From: Spirochaetaceae bacterium
Lineage (GTDB): Bacteria > Spirochaetota > Spirochaetia > WTKD01
DNA length: 64,000 bases
Direction: 5' to 3'
Assembly: GCA_011524535.1 (NCBI GenBank)
Contig: WTKD01000004.1
Location: 1 to 64,000 of the forward strand
The notes beneath the pieces were generated by a model. It had not been told where the DNA came from. It did no database searches and saw nothing but the letters and a program-made list of their open reading frames with translations. Both the position numbers and the translations under genes were made by a program. Shown here in pieces: positions 25,284-34,352 of the stretch (the stretch's first letter is position 1; each line of letters opens with the position of its first letter).

Positions 25284-27695
25284 CTACTCTTCGGGGTGTA
25301 TTGCCCCAAAGGAATCTAGGAATCCACGCACCTTTATTGCCATGTCTGCAGAATCGCGAATACACAATTTTGAATGTGACAAAGCGTCTGTGAATTCTTT
25401 CCACATCAAAACGCGCCTATCCCCAATAACGATTACACCAAAATCCTCTTCTGTTCGTATGAGTCGCCCAATCCCCTGTTTTAGTTTCTGCACCGCCTCG
25501 GGTACACTAAGGCTTCGAAAAGGATCGAGCATTTGCGCTCTGATGTGCTCGTGTCTTGCTCTTGAGTACACACCTCGGGGAGCCTTGAAAGGTAAGCGTG
25601 CAATGATCAGCATCCGAAGCGTGTCTCCGGGAAAATCGATACCCTCCCAAAATGTATCGACACCAAATAATATACATGCTGTTTCTGTTTTGAATCGACT
25701 GATCAGTCGTTCTCTTGTTTCTTTTTTGCTCTGGATGAGCAAGGTAAATCGCTTTTCTATGCCTCCAGCCTTTAGTTGTTGTATGCAGTCAAGCATCATA
25801 TTGTAAGAAGTAAACAGCACTAGGGTTGATCCTTCTAACATCGATGCAAATGCATTGATCATACCAGATAAAAAGCCGGTGTATCCTTGGACGTCCTTCT
25901 TTATATTGGGGGCATCCTGGGGAATCGCTATCAATTGTTGCTCGTCATAGAGGAAGGGAGAGGCAACCCGAATAATCTTTTTTTGTGATGGATCAAGATT
26001 ACGCTGCCACATATGGAGTACCGAACTGTCGCTGAGTGTTGCGCTTGTACACACTATGGTTCTAATCGGTTCGAGTAGAATACGATACATTGTATCGCTC
26101 AAATCGAGAGCCATACGATGCATCTCAATTTTCTCTTCTTCTTCTCGAACAAAGAGAACGTGGTTTTCGACCTCATCCGGATTACCAAGTTCTTTAAAAA
26201 AAGAATGCATGGTTCTCACGCTCTCAACACACCGTTCCCAGAGATATTGATCATGCACCGATACATCCGCAAAATCCTTCGAGAATTTCTTTACATCTCT
26301 AAAAAGCGCTCGCAATCTATCCAATGAGATAGAAATACTCTCAATAAGTACAGCAATGGGTTTCTTTACGATACAATCAGCGATCAAGAGTTCTTTTGTA
26401 TGTAGATCTTCAACGCGTTTTATCGAGGTCCGTATTTCTTTTCTAACAAGATCCTCATACTCATTCAAAGACTTTAGGATGTAATCCATAAGTTTCCGAA
26501 CGCGGGCGGTGATATTACGAGCTTGCTTCCGTTCTTCATTTCCACCAGAAGAAGGGCGCAAAATAGTAGTTAACCGCGTTTTTTTTGATTTTCCATGAAT
26601 CCGTGCAAACACACGTTCGATGGTAGATTTGCTCATACTATTAGAAAATACCGATACTCCTATCTCAGACAATCTATGGGCTTCATCGACAATGACATGA
26701 GAATATTCAGGAATAGCACCACCCGATTCATTCGAAATACTTCGAATATTACGATCCATAAGAAATAGATTATGATTCGTAACAATGATTTTTGCTTCTT
26801 CCATCCTCTCTCTTGCTTTTCGTAAAAAACATTTTTCGATATGGGGACAGGCATGACGACTACAATGATCATGGCTTGCTGTCACCTCTTTTATTATCTT
26901 TTCTGCCCCAGATAGCGACATTTCCACAATATCACCTGTGTTTGTTTTAGATATCCAGTCAAACACCTCCCCAGCAAGAGAATCCTGAGCTATCGCCAGC
27001 GCCCCCTGTCTTTCTATATATTTTTTATAGCACACATAATTATTTATACCCTTTGCAATACTCGCCGTGATGGGAGCATTCAATGCCTGCAGAACCATGG
27101 GAATATCTTTTTCTATCAACTGCTGCTGAAGGGAGATACCCGCGGTTGAAATAAGTACGCGTGTATCATTTAATACAGCAAAATATATGGCCGGCACAAG
27201 ATAGGCCAAGGATTTTCCAACCCCTGTTCCTGCTTCTATTTGAACAACATTGCCCGTGTTTAATGCGTTAATGACATGTGAAGCCATCGCGAGTTGCCCT
27301 TCACGAACCGAAAATTTTGAAAGTAATCTCGAAAAGGTCCCATCTTCCGCGAAGACATGCAATATCTCATCGGGTTCTAGGGCTCGCCATTGTGTTGTGT
27401 CGATTGAGACGCATTCACAATTCTTATCGATAAAGGCTACTGGTATGGGGAAATCTTTTTCTTGGAATAGGTCTAGCTTGGATAGCGATCCTTTTTTTAG
27501 TGTTGGGAGATACACGACCAAAAAGGCAGAAGAAAATTGTAGGGTCGATATATCATGGCCAAAAAAAGAGACCACCGACAATACATCCTTTTCATCAAAG
27601 TCAACTCCAAACTGACAAAAATAATCCTTATGTGTTTGGCAAATGTTCTGTATATATTCGCAGGCCTCCTGCGAAACCATTTCAGAAAGGTTCAT
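25284..27695 (-). CDS. dinG: DinG-family ATP-dependent DNA helicase (XPD-like)
   Basis: The 803-residue superfamily 2 helicase has Walker A in AGTGVGKSLAYLVPA (about 157-171), a DEAH box (VIVDEAHRL) and C-terminal motif VI in RLIRTEEDFGVIVIGDRR. Four cysteines between motifs I and II (one in NNYVCYKK and three in DHCSRHACPHIEKC) match the 4Fe-4S cluster of DinG/XPD helicases. An N-terminal extension of about 130 residues precedes the helicase core; in some relatives this region is an exonuclease domain, but I see no exonuclease motifs here. It unwinds DNA, probably in repair. The ATG at 27695 is chosen because upstream codons run into the divergent asd promoter. The start has no ribosome-binding site. 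Confidence 0.9.
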   Translation of the reverse strand: MNLSEMVSQEACEYIQNICQTHKDYFCQFGVDFDEKDVLSVVSFFGHDISTLQFSSAFLVVYLPTLKKGSLSKLDLFQEKDFPIPVAFIDKNCECVSIDTTQWRALEPDEILHVFAEDGTFSRLLSKFSVREGQLAMASHVINALNTGNVVQIEAGTGVGKSLAYLVPAIYFAVLNDTRVLISTAGISLQQQLIEKDIPMVLQALNAPITASIAKGINNYVCYKKYIERQGALAIAQDSLAGEVFDWISKTNTGDIVEMSLSGAEKIIKEVTASHDHCSRHACPHIEKCFLRKARERMEEAKIIVTNHNLFLMDRNIRSISNESGGAIPEYSHVIVDEAHRLSEIGVSVFSNSMSKSTIERVFARIHGKSKKTRLTTILRPSSGGNEERKQARNITARVRKLMDYILKSLNEYEDLVRKEIRTSIKRVEDLHTKELLIADCIVKKPIAVLIESISISLDRLRALFRDVKKFSKDFADVSVHDQYLWERCVESVRTMHSFFKELGNPDEVENHVLFVREEEEKIEMHRMALDLSDTMYRILLEPIRTIVCTSATLSDSSVLHMWQRNLDPSQKKIIRVASPFLYDEQQLIAIPQDAPNIKKDVQGYTGFLSGMINAFASMLEGSTLVLFTSYNMMLDCIQQLKAGGIEKRFTLLIQSKKETRERLISRFKTETACILFGVDTFWEGIDFPGDTLRMLIIARLPFKAPRGVYSRARHEHIRAQMLDPFRSLSVPEAVQKLKQGIGRLIRTEEDFGVIVIGDRRVLMWKEFTDALSHSKLCIRDSADMAIKVRGFLDSFGAIHPEE

Positions 27696-27709
27696 TGATT
27701 GTGTATAAT
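27681..27709 (+). promoter_or_regulatory. Predicted asd promoter
   Basis: TTCAGA (27681-27686) and a consensus TATAAT (27704-27709) are 17 bp apart. The expected start is 27716, 19 nt before the asd ATG. Confidence 0.5.
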
Positions 27710-27734
27710 AACACCAGTATATACAATATCCAAT

Positions 27735-28766
27735 ATGAAACGTATCCCCGTTGGCATACTTGGCGCAACAGGCGCAGTAGGTCAAAAATTTGTGAGACTC
27801 CTTGAGCATCACCCACAATTTTTTTGTGCTGAATTGGTCGCATCTGAGCGTTCTTCTGGAAAACGCTACACCGACGCCTGCAATTGGATAGAAGACACCG
27901 ATATACCAGAACAGGTACGTTCCATGACAGTAAAGGGAGTAGACGAACCTCTAGAATCGCCTTTGCTATTCTCGGGCCTCGATTCATCGGTTGCAAGGGA
28001 TTTCGAGCGCACGTATGCAGAAAAAGGGCATATTGTCATAAGTAACGCGTCATCGCATCGTATGGAGTCGGATGTCCCCTTACTCATACCCGAAGTAAAT
28101 ATAGATCACCTACGTCTGATTGAAAAACAGACCACCCCGGGGAAAATCATCACCAATAGCAATTGTGTTACAATGTTCCTGGCGCTGGTATGCGCCCCTA
28201 TCCATCGCGAACTTGAAATAACGAGTATATACGTAAGCTCTATGCAAGCGGTTAGCGGTGCCGGATTTCCAGGAGTGGCATCCCTGAGTATTCTCGATAA
28301 TGTCATTCCATACATTAAAAACGAAGAAGAAAAATTGGAAACCGAACCCAGGCGCATTCTGGGAACATTGAAAGAAGACAGGGTTGTTCCCGCCTCATTT
28401 CCCATAAGCGCACAATGCAATCGAATTCCCGTCATTAATGGTCATGTCATGACGCTCAATATATCGGTTAAAAATTCTGTACCCGTCGAAGACCTGTCCA
28501 CTCTGCTCTCTGAATTCAGCGGATACCCACAGAAACAAAAACTTTTTTCCGCTCCTACATCTCCAGTCATCGTCCACAAGGATCCCTTTTCTCCACAAAT
28601 CCGGAAATGCATCTCTCACTCGATGTCTGCATCGGTTGGGCGAATACGATCATGCTCCAATGTTGATTACAAAATGGTTGTTGCTGGCCACAACACCGTA
28701 CGTGGTGCAGCAGGAGCAGCTTTGTTGAACGCAGAAGCCTATCTCGCAAAAGGATATACTCTATGA
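27735..28766 (+). CDS. asd: Aspartate-semialdehyde dehydrogenase (archaeal/fungal-type)
   Basis: The 343-residue enzyme makes aspartate semialdehyde from aspartyl phosphate for lysine, threonine, methionine and cell-wall diaminopimelate. The N-terminal NADP-binding GILGATGAVGQ (residues 6-16), the catalytic Cys in TNSNCVTM (about residue 148) and SMQAVSGAGFPG (about 180) identify it. The SGAGFPG segment and the PVINGHV region are characteristic of the archaeal/fungal branch rather than the classical bacterial one. The ATG at 27735 fits the start of the Rossmann fold. It is followed by lysC, the preceding enzyme of the pathway, so the two form a functional pair. Confidence 0.94.
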   Translation: MKRIPVGILGATGAVGQKFVRLLEHHPQFFCAELVASERSSGKRYTDACNWIEDTDIPEQVRSMTVKGVDEPLESPLLFSGLDSSVARDFERTYAEKGHIVISNASSHRMESDVPLLIPEVNIDHLRLIEKQTTPGKIITNSNCVTMFLALVCAPIHRELEITSIYVSSMQAVSGAGFPGVASLSILDNVIPYIKNEEEKLETEPRRILGTLKEDRVVPASFPISAQCNRIPVINGHVMTLNISVKNSVPVEDLSTLLSEFSGYPQKQKLFSAPTSPVIVHKDPFSPQIRKCISHSMSASVGRIRSCSNVDYKMVVAGHNTVRGAAGAALLNAEAYLAKGYTL

Positions 28767-28770
28767 ATTC

Positions 28771-28815
28771 ATCCCTGAATGATATCTATCATTTTGGGAT
28801 CGAGTAAGATTTTTT
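28771..28815 (+). promoter_or_regulatory. Hairpin between asd and lysC
   Basis: Two stacked stems (ATCCC with GGGAT, then AATGATA with TATCATT) form an interrupted hairpin at 28771-28800, starting four bases after the asd stop. A six-T run follows after nine bases (28810-28815). It may be a partial terminator or processing site that sets the asd:lysC ratio. Confidence 0.45.
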
Positions 28816-28833
28816 CTGTACCAAAATGACCCC

Positions 28834-30150
28834 ATGATCGTATTAAAATTTGGTGGAACTTCAATAAGAAATTCCACCATGATCCAAAGAACCCTTGAAA
28901 TTGCATCAAAAAAACTCCCCAAAAAAGTCGTCATTGTCTATTCTGCGAGTGGGAAAACAACAGATCATCTGGTAACCATTGGAGAAGCTGCCCGCAATGG
29001 AAATAAGGAAGCCTATGAATCAACCCTCGAACAAATCATCACTCACCATAAGAATATATGCAACGACTTATCCATATCACAGGAAACGGCAGACGATTTA
29101 TTAGAAGAACTCAGGCATTTTACTCAAGGGTTATTGCTACTTAAAGAAGTCACCAAACGTTCCTTCGATTCCCTTCTTTCTTTTGGTGAATTTCTTTCCA
29201 CTCGTCTTGTTTACGCCTATGCGATGTCAAAAAATCTTTCCGTAGAATATCATGACAGCCGAACTTTCTTAAAAACAGATAATACCTTTGGAAATGCCCA
29301 ACCAAATATGCCCCGAACCAAGGAACTTTTGAAGCAGCGAATTGGATCATCTTCCGCCTCGATCCACATAGTCCAGGGCTTTATAGGAAGCACCGAAGGA
29401 GGTGTTTGCACCACCCTTGGTCGCGGAGGATCAGACTATACCGCTTCATTATGTGCCGCGGCACTTGATGCTGAGGTTTTAGAAGTCTGGACCGATGTAC
29501 CTGGAATCATGACCAGTGACCCTAGAATAGTTTCAGATGCCCAGCCTTTATCCGCGCTATCCTATCAAGAAGCAGCCGAACTCGCCTATTTTGGAGCAAA
29601 AGTTCTCCATCCTGCGACCATCCAGCCTGCTGTTGAGAAAGCAATACCTGTTGTGATAAAAAACACGAACGAGCCCGAACTTCCAGGAACAAATATCGGT
29701 CCAAACCACACCCCTACGATAAAAGCCCTCACCTCAAAGTCGTCGCTCACCCTCGTTCAGGTTCATTCATCACGCATGCTCAACAATCATGGATTCCTTA
29801 GCGGCATGTTCACCATTTTTAATGAGCACAAAATATCCGTGGATATCGTTGCAACCTCGGAGGTGTCAATCACTGTCAGTTTAGAAATTGCCCCAGACGA
29901 TAAGCTACTCAACGAACTCTCGCGTATCGGGAAGATAATTGTTCTACAAAACCAAACCTGTTTATGCGCGGTCGGTTACCGGGTGTGGCGAAACGCCAAC
30001 CTACTTTCGAAGGTTTTTTCTGCGTTCGGAAAAGATATTCCCATAACCTTGATTTCACTCGGGGGTTCTGAGAACAATCTTACCATCGTCATACCAGATT
30101 CAAAACAACAAATAGCTCTTGAAAGATTACACACCGTTCTCTTTGGTTAA
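28834..30150 (+). CDS. lysC: Aspartate kinase
   Basis: The 438-residue protein phosphorylates aspartate, the first step of the aspartate amino-acid family. The N-terminal amino-acid-kinase domain (about 1-270) shows KFGGTSIRN and the nucleotide-binding LGRGGSDYTASL. Two ACT domains (about 300-438) begin at LTLVQVHSSRMLNNHGF and are the usual site of feedback by lysine or threonine. It is monofunctional, with no homoserine dehydrogenase fusion. It follows asd by 67 bp. Its stop codon directly abuts the stop of the convergent atoC-like gene, with no terminator between them. Confidence 0.95.
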   Translation: MIVLKFGGTSIRNSTMIQRTLEIASKKLPKKVVIVYSASGKTTDHLVTIGEAARNGNKEAYESTLEQIITHHKNICNDLSISQETADDLLEELRHFTQGLLLLKEVTKRSFDSLLSFGEFLSTRLVYAYAMSKNLSVEYHDSRTFLKTDNTFGNAQPNMPRTKELLKQRIGSSSASIHIVQGFIGSTEGGVCTTLGRGGSDYTASLCAAALDAEVLEVWTDVPGIMTSDPRIVSDAQPLSALSYQEAAELAYFGAKVLHPATIQPAVEKAIPVVIKNTNEPELPGTNIGPNHTPTIKALTSKSSLTLVQVHSSRMLNNHGFLSGMFTIFNEHKISVDIVATSEVSITVSLEIAPDDKLLNELSRIGKIIVLQNQTCLCAVGYRVWRNANLLSKVFSAFGKDIPITLISLGGSENNLTIVIPDSKQQIALERLHTVLFG

Positions 30151-31491
30151 TCATTCAAGATGATGGCTAATAATTTTATTGTGTAATGTCTTACGACCAA
30201 TCCCCAATATCTCAGCGGTCTTACTTTTGTTTCCGTCATAGGTCATCAGGGTCATTTTGATCATTTCGCGTTCGGCTTCTGCTAGAGTTGATCCAATTCT
30301 CAGTTCAATACTAGATTCTTTTTCATTATTTCTCACCGATGCCGGTAGATCCTCAATTTCTATAATATTTCCCTGACATAATACTACGGCGGATTCAATA
30401 CAATTACGTAGTTCACGAATATTACCAGGCCATTGATATTCTTCCAATGCTGTTCGAGCCTTGCGAGTGATGCCCTCCACCTGTTTGCTGTTTTCTTTGG
30501 CTGCTACAGAGAGAAAATGCGCAATAAACAATGATGTATCTTCTTTTCTTTCTCTCAGTGGCGGAACATGCACATGCACAACATTCAACCTATAGAATAG
30601 ATCTTCTCGAAAACGCCCTTCCTGCACCTCTTTATACAAATCTCGATTGGTAGCCGAGACAATGCGAACGTCTACCACCAACGTTTCTTCTCCACCAACA
30701 CGTTCGAATGATTTTTCTTGCAATACTCTGAGTATCTTTACTTGTGTACTCTGGCTGATTTCCCCAATCTCATCGAGAAAAATAATCCCCCCGTCGGCCA
30801 GTTCAAACCTTCCGCGTTTTCTTTGGATCGCTCCAGTAAAAGCCCCTTTTTCATGACCGAATAATTCACTTTCCAACAAAGATTCGTTCAAAGCAGCGCA
30901 ATGAACCTTCACAAGTGGTTTGTTTTTTCTATCAGAATGTGCGTGTAAAGCATTAACAACCTCTTCCTTTCCAACGCCACTTTCACCAGTAACAAGCACC
31001 GAAGCTCTGGTCAATGCAATCTGCTGTATCGAAATCATGAGGTGCTGCATCGCAGCGCTCTTACCAATCATGATACGATCTTTTTTGTGTTGATTGAGTT
31101 CGTTTACCAATTGTTGATTTTCACGGATAGTTTTGCGAAATTGCAATGCCCTTTTCACGATTAAAGAGAGTCGTTCTAGATTTATTGGCTTGGTGGCAAA
31201 ATCATAAGCTCCCCTCTGCATAGATTCAACGGCCACTTCTACACTTCCAAACCCTGTAAGAATTATGACAGGAATTAATGGGTAATCTTGCAAAACACGT
31301 TTCAGCAATCGATCTCCCGACATACGCGGCATTTTTAAATCTGATAACACAATATCAATATCTTCGACGGCGAGAATATCCAAGGCTTCCTGGCCATCTT
31401 CGGCCTGTACCACATCAAACCCCTCGATTGAAAACGCATCGGCTATGCCGATACGGATGTTTTTTTCATCGTCTACTACGAGAATTTTCAT
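30151..31491 (-). CDS. atoC: Sigma-54-dependent response regulator (AtoC/NtrC family)
   Basis: The 446-residue regulator has a receiver domain (1-120; VVDDE acid pocket, phospho-Asp in VLSDLKMP, conserved Lys in ATKPI), an AAA+ domain (about 140-370) with Walker A GESGVGKEE, the sigma-54-contacting GAFTGA loop, Walker B FLDEIGE and the arginine-rich FREDLFYRLN. A Fis-type helix-turn-helix ends the chain (SKTAEILGIGRKTLHNKI). With GAFTGA intact it should activate sigma-54 promoters. It overlaps its partner kinase gene by four bases. It resembles the AtoC/AtoS pair annotated in Treponema pallidum. Targets are unknown; a sigma-54 promoter occurs in this window upstream of hsp20. Confidence 0.94.
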   Translation of the reverse strand: MKILVVDDEKNIRIGIADAFSIEGFDVVQAEDGQEALDILAVEDIDIVLSDLKMPRMSGDRLLKRVLQDYPLIPVIILTGFGSVEVAVESMQRGAYDFATKPINLERLSLIVKRALQFRKTIRENQQLVNELNQHKKDRIMIGKSAAMQHLMISIQQIALTRASVLVTGESGVGKEEVVNALHAHSDRKNKPLVKVHCAALNESLLESELFGHEKGAFTGAIQRKRGRFELADGGIIFLDEIGEISQSTQVKILRVLQEKSFERVGGEETLVVDVRIVSATNRDLYKEVQEGRFREDLFYRLNVVHVHVPPLRERKEDTSLFIAHFLSVAAKENSKQVEGITRKARTALEEYQWPGNIRELRNCIESAVVLCQGNIIEIEDLPASVRNNEKESSIELRIGSTLAEAEREMIKMTLMTYDGNKSKTAEILGIGRKTLHNKIISHHLE

Positions 31492-32669
31492 ACTGGATGC
31501 CCTTCTTTTTCTATCAATGGATTTGCCGATTGCGGTACGGGAAATAGCAAAGTAACCGAGGTTCCTTCTCCCTTTTTTGAGCGAATTGCAACATCTCCAC
31601 CATGATCTTTTACGATCTTATACACCATGGTTAATCCAAGTCCACTACCCGATTCTTTTGTTGTATAAAATGGCTGGAAAATATTTTTCATCGTTTCAGG
31701 ATCAATACCAATGCCATTATCCACTATAGTGATTCTAATGCTTCCCTTTTCTTCCTTGGTGGTTACTGAAATGCTTGCCTTGCCCTCGGTCATCGCAGAT
31801 ATTGCGTTTTTTAGAATACTGAGTAAGGATTGTTTTACGTATCGATCATCTATCGCAATCTCCGGGAGCATCTCAGCAAGGTCAGATTGCACCCGTATCG
31901 AATGTTCTTCAAACTCATATCGTAAGAATTCGAGAACTTCTATAATCACTGTGTTGATATTCTGCTTCACCGGCTGAATGTTTACAGGACGTGCCGCAAA
32001 AAGAAAATCGACAATTGTTCTATTCAAGCGATCGATTTCTTCGCTGATAACATCTAGATGCTCATAGATAATATTTGCTATTGAAACATCCTGTATCTTT
32101 AATTTTTTTTGAATTAACTGGAGATGAATACTCATAGATGCAAGGGGGTTTTTTATTTCATGCGCAACCCCAGCCGTCAATGTCGTTAACGAAGCAAGAT
32201 GTTCGGCTTGCTGCAACTGAACTTCCTTCATTCTCTTCTCGGTGATATCGCGTATGGTTATCAATGTGCCCACTATCGTTCCATCCTGCACCAGGGGTAA
32301 TACACTGAGTGAAATAATGCGCGCCCCTTTTCTGTCGTTGGTTATGCTAAATTCTTTCTCAATAACGTTTGATTGCTCTGCGACAGCGGTTTTTAGAAAT
32401 AATCCGATATCCGGATCAAGAATCCCCTCTTCTATTGGAATATTGGTTTTTTTGCTCATCGAGATAAGACGCTGAGCCGGTATATTTACAAATTGTATCA
32501 AATGATCTTCAGTCAGAACCACTATTCCCTCCTGCAAGGAATGTAGCACTATTTTCATCTGCTCACTCTCCTGCATCATTTCTATGATGAGGGTCTGTAC
32601 CTGTTCTTTATCTATCCGATGTATGTTTTGAGCAAGTTTTAAAACAAATTTCTTGTCGCTATTTGACAT
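31488..32669 (-). CDS. atoS: PAS-domain sensor histidine kinase (AtoS/NtrB type)
   Basis: The 393-residue cytoplasmic kinase has no membrane segments. A PAS domain (about 40-160) precedes the dimerisation helix with the phospho-His in VAHEIKNPLASM (about residue 174) and an ATPase domain with N box LKNAIS, DNGIGID and GSGLGLTMVY. It should autophosphorylate and pass phosphate to the adjacent AtoC-like regulator. The ATG at 32669 (MSNSDKK) is chosen because it sits 11 bp inside the end of the upstream gene, typical of translational coupling. As a soluble kinase it likely senses a cytoplasmic cue or a partner protein. Confidence 0.92.
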   Translation of the reverse strand: MSNSDKKFVLKLAQNIHRIDKEQVQTLIIEMMQESEQMKIVLHSLQEGIVVLTEDHLIQFVNIPAQRLISMSKKTNIPIEEGILDPDIGLFLKTAVAEQSNVIEKEFSITNDRKGARIISLSVLPLVQDGTIVGTLITIRDITEKRMKEVQLQQAEHLASLTTLTAGVAHEIKNPLASMSIHLQLIQKKLKIQDVSIANIIYEHLDVISEEIDRLNRTIVDFLFAARPVNIQPVKQNINTVIIEVLEFLRYEFEEHSIRVQSDLAEMLPEIAIDDRYVKQSLLSILKNAISAMTEGKASISVTTKEEKGSIRITIVDNGIGIDPETMKNIFQPFYTTKESGSGLGLTMVYKIVKDHGGDVAIRSKKGEGTSVTLLFPVPQSANPLIEKEGHPV

Positions 32670-33816
32670 GCTGGTATACTTCTTCAATAGCGCTACGCGA
32701 AGACACATTACGTTCATGTATGTTCTGCAAAGATTCTTTGCACACCCTTATGAGAGCCGGTAGCTTCGGTGCGTATTTACCGGTGGCCTTGGATGGAAGT
32801 TTTTTTAATATAGCCAGAGAAATTTCTTCTGATTTTTTCAAATCCATGGTATGCATCAGCCTCCAAAATTCTCCATTTTGATTGTCTAATTCTACAAAAA
32901 AAGAATCACATAGCTGTTCAACAAAGGTCGAAGTGTCAGCATCTACCAACAGGGCCTGTAAGGAAGATGCCTCTTTTCCAAAATATGACGTGCTTACCAT
33001 TTTTTGTTCCTCATCACTGCGTGTGGACAAATACAACCAGTGAAATCGAGATGCCAAATTCTGGGCATGTCTAGGGCGTTCTTGGGCCGTGGCGATGATA
33101 TGCAGACTTTCTGGTGGTTCTTCGACAAATTTCAATAACGTATGCATTACAGTCATGGACAATGTGTTTAGGTTTTCAATCAACACAAGTTTGTGCTTGT
33201 TAGATCCCCTGTAATAGCATTGTTCCTGAACCAGCCTGATCGATTCTACGTCTGGGGTTTGATATGCCGCTATGCTATTCACCCCTCGGTGTATGCTTTC
33301 CAGTGAAATAGGAAATTCATCTGATAATGGTGTGTGGAGGCATTCAAATAGCTGTTGATATACCGTCTCTACCTGGCTTTTTCTTTTCTTTGACAAAATT
33401 ATTGTATCAAAACGTTTCAGAAAAATTGCCAATCGCAGCATAACCATCTGTTTTAATGTGTTACGTCTCTTATTATGATTTTCTGTACTTATAGTTTCGC
33501 CATGCGCTTGTGCGCTTGTTCCCTGTGCATTTGCCAACGCTTTCAAAAAATAATGAATATCTTCAAGCGTGCTTCTCTCGCCAATAATGTACAGTTCCTG
33601 ATTTCTAAGCAGTTGGTGCTGAACGCAGCGACGGCATGAACATGCAGCTGCTCCGTGTTCATCGCAATGGAGCAATCGAGCCAATTCAAGCGCCATGGTC
33701 ATTCGAGCACTTAGGGGTGATCCAGAAAACACCAAGGGTGTTTGTATAGTGCCCTGTTTTATGTCTTCTTTTAAATGGCGTTTTATCTCCGCATAGCCAA
33801 CAATGTGGTCAAACAT
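32659..33816 (-). CDS. holB: DNA polymerase III delta'-like clamp-loader subunit
   Basis: The 385-residue AAA+ protein has a Cys-rich zinc module (CDEHGAAACSCRRC, about 51-64) and a sensor-1 region, LLKFVEEPPE, as in DnaX and HolB. The phosphate-loop position reads GSPLSARMT, lacking GK[ST], so it should not hydrolyse ATP; this matches delta' rather than tau/gamma. It helps open the sliding clamp at primer ends. At 385 residues it is longer than E. coli HolB, with an extra stretch around 100-180 not assigned to any domain. The gene ends within the start of atoS and begins six bases past cvpA, in the murG-cvpA-holB-atoS-atoC operon. Confidence 0.82.
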   Translation of the reverse strand: MFDHIVGYAEIKRHLKEDIKQGTIQTPLVFSGSPLSARMTMALELARLLHCDEHGAAACSCRRCVQHQLLRNQELYIIGERSTLEDIHYFLKALANAQGTSAQAHGETISTENHNKRRNTLKQMVMLRLAIFLKRFDTIILSKKRKSQVETVYQQLFECLHTPLSDEFPISLESIHRGVNSIAAYQTPDVESIRLVQEQCYYRGSNKHKLVLIENLNTLSMTVMHTLLKFVEEPPESLHIIATAQERPRHAQNLASRFHWLYLSTRSDEEQKMVSTSYFGKEASSLQALLVDADTSTFVEQLCDSFFVELDNQNGEFWRLMHTMDLKKSEEISLAILKKLPSKATGKYAPKLPALIRVCKESLQNIHERNVSSRSAIEEVYQHVK

Positions 33817-33822
33817 AGGGTT

Positions 33823-34290
33823 TCATACATTCCACAATCGGAATAGCCATGGTAAGAACGGCCCCAAGATAGCGTATGTAATACTTTGTTCAAGCACATC
33901 ATCCAAAATAACATAGGGCTGAATAAACAAACCCGCAAGTAATACATACCCAAACAAAACAGCTTCACAAAGACCAATGAGAAACCCCAGCACATGATCT
34001 ATCTGTACCAAGGATTCATTTGAATGTAGCCATTCGCGAAGAACATTACCCACCAAGCGCAACAGCAAATATGCCACCACGAATACAATAATGAAACTCA
34101 TCATCGGCGTATTTTGGAACGTACTTCGATTTGATATAGCGGTGGAGAGCAAAGGAGACAGAAATAATGCCCCTAGCAGTGCAAACAACAAAGAGCCCAG
34201 TCCAAACACTTCTCGTACCGAACCACGTATGCTCGCACGTACAACCAGTAACACGCCAACAATCAATACACCAAGGTCAAACCAATGCAT
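33823..34290 (-). CDS. cvpA: CvpA family membrane protein
   Basis: The 155-residue protein has four predicted membrane helices (about 5-25, 30-50, 65-85, 105-130) and the family's N-terminal WFDLGVLIVGVLLVVRASIRG segment start. CvpA proteins are widespread inner-membrane proteins first linked to colicin V production; their general role is unclear. A strong AGGAGG six bases before the ATG gives good translation. It lies between murG and holB in one leftward operon. Confidence 0.85.
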   Translation of the reverse strand: MHWFDLGVLIVGVLLVVRASIRGSVREVFGLGSLLFALLGALFLSPLLSTAISNRSTFQNTPMMSFIIVFVVAYLLLRLVGNVLREWLHSNESLVQIDHVLGFLIGLCEAVLFGYVLLAGLFIQPYVILDDVLEQSITYAILGPFLPWLFRLWNV

Positions 34291-34352
34291 ACAAACCTCC
34301 TATCCTGTACCATACCGCTTCTTCTCATCATACTGTATATCGAATACGCACA

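Noticed and set aside
25325-25342. Minus-strand GG-N10-GC spacing resembling sigma-54
   Set aside because: It lies inside the dinG 3' end, has a poor -12 element and is over 200 bp from the next gene start.
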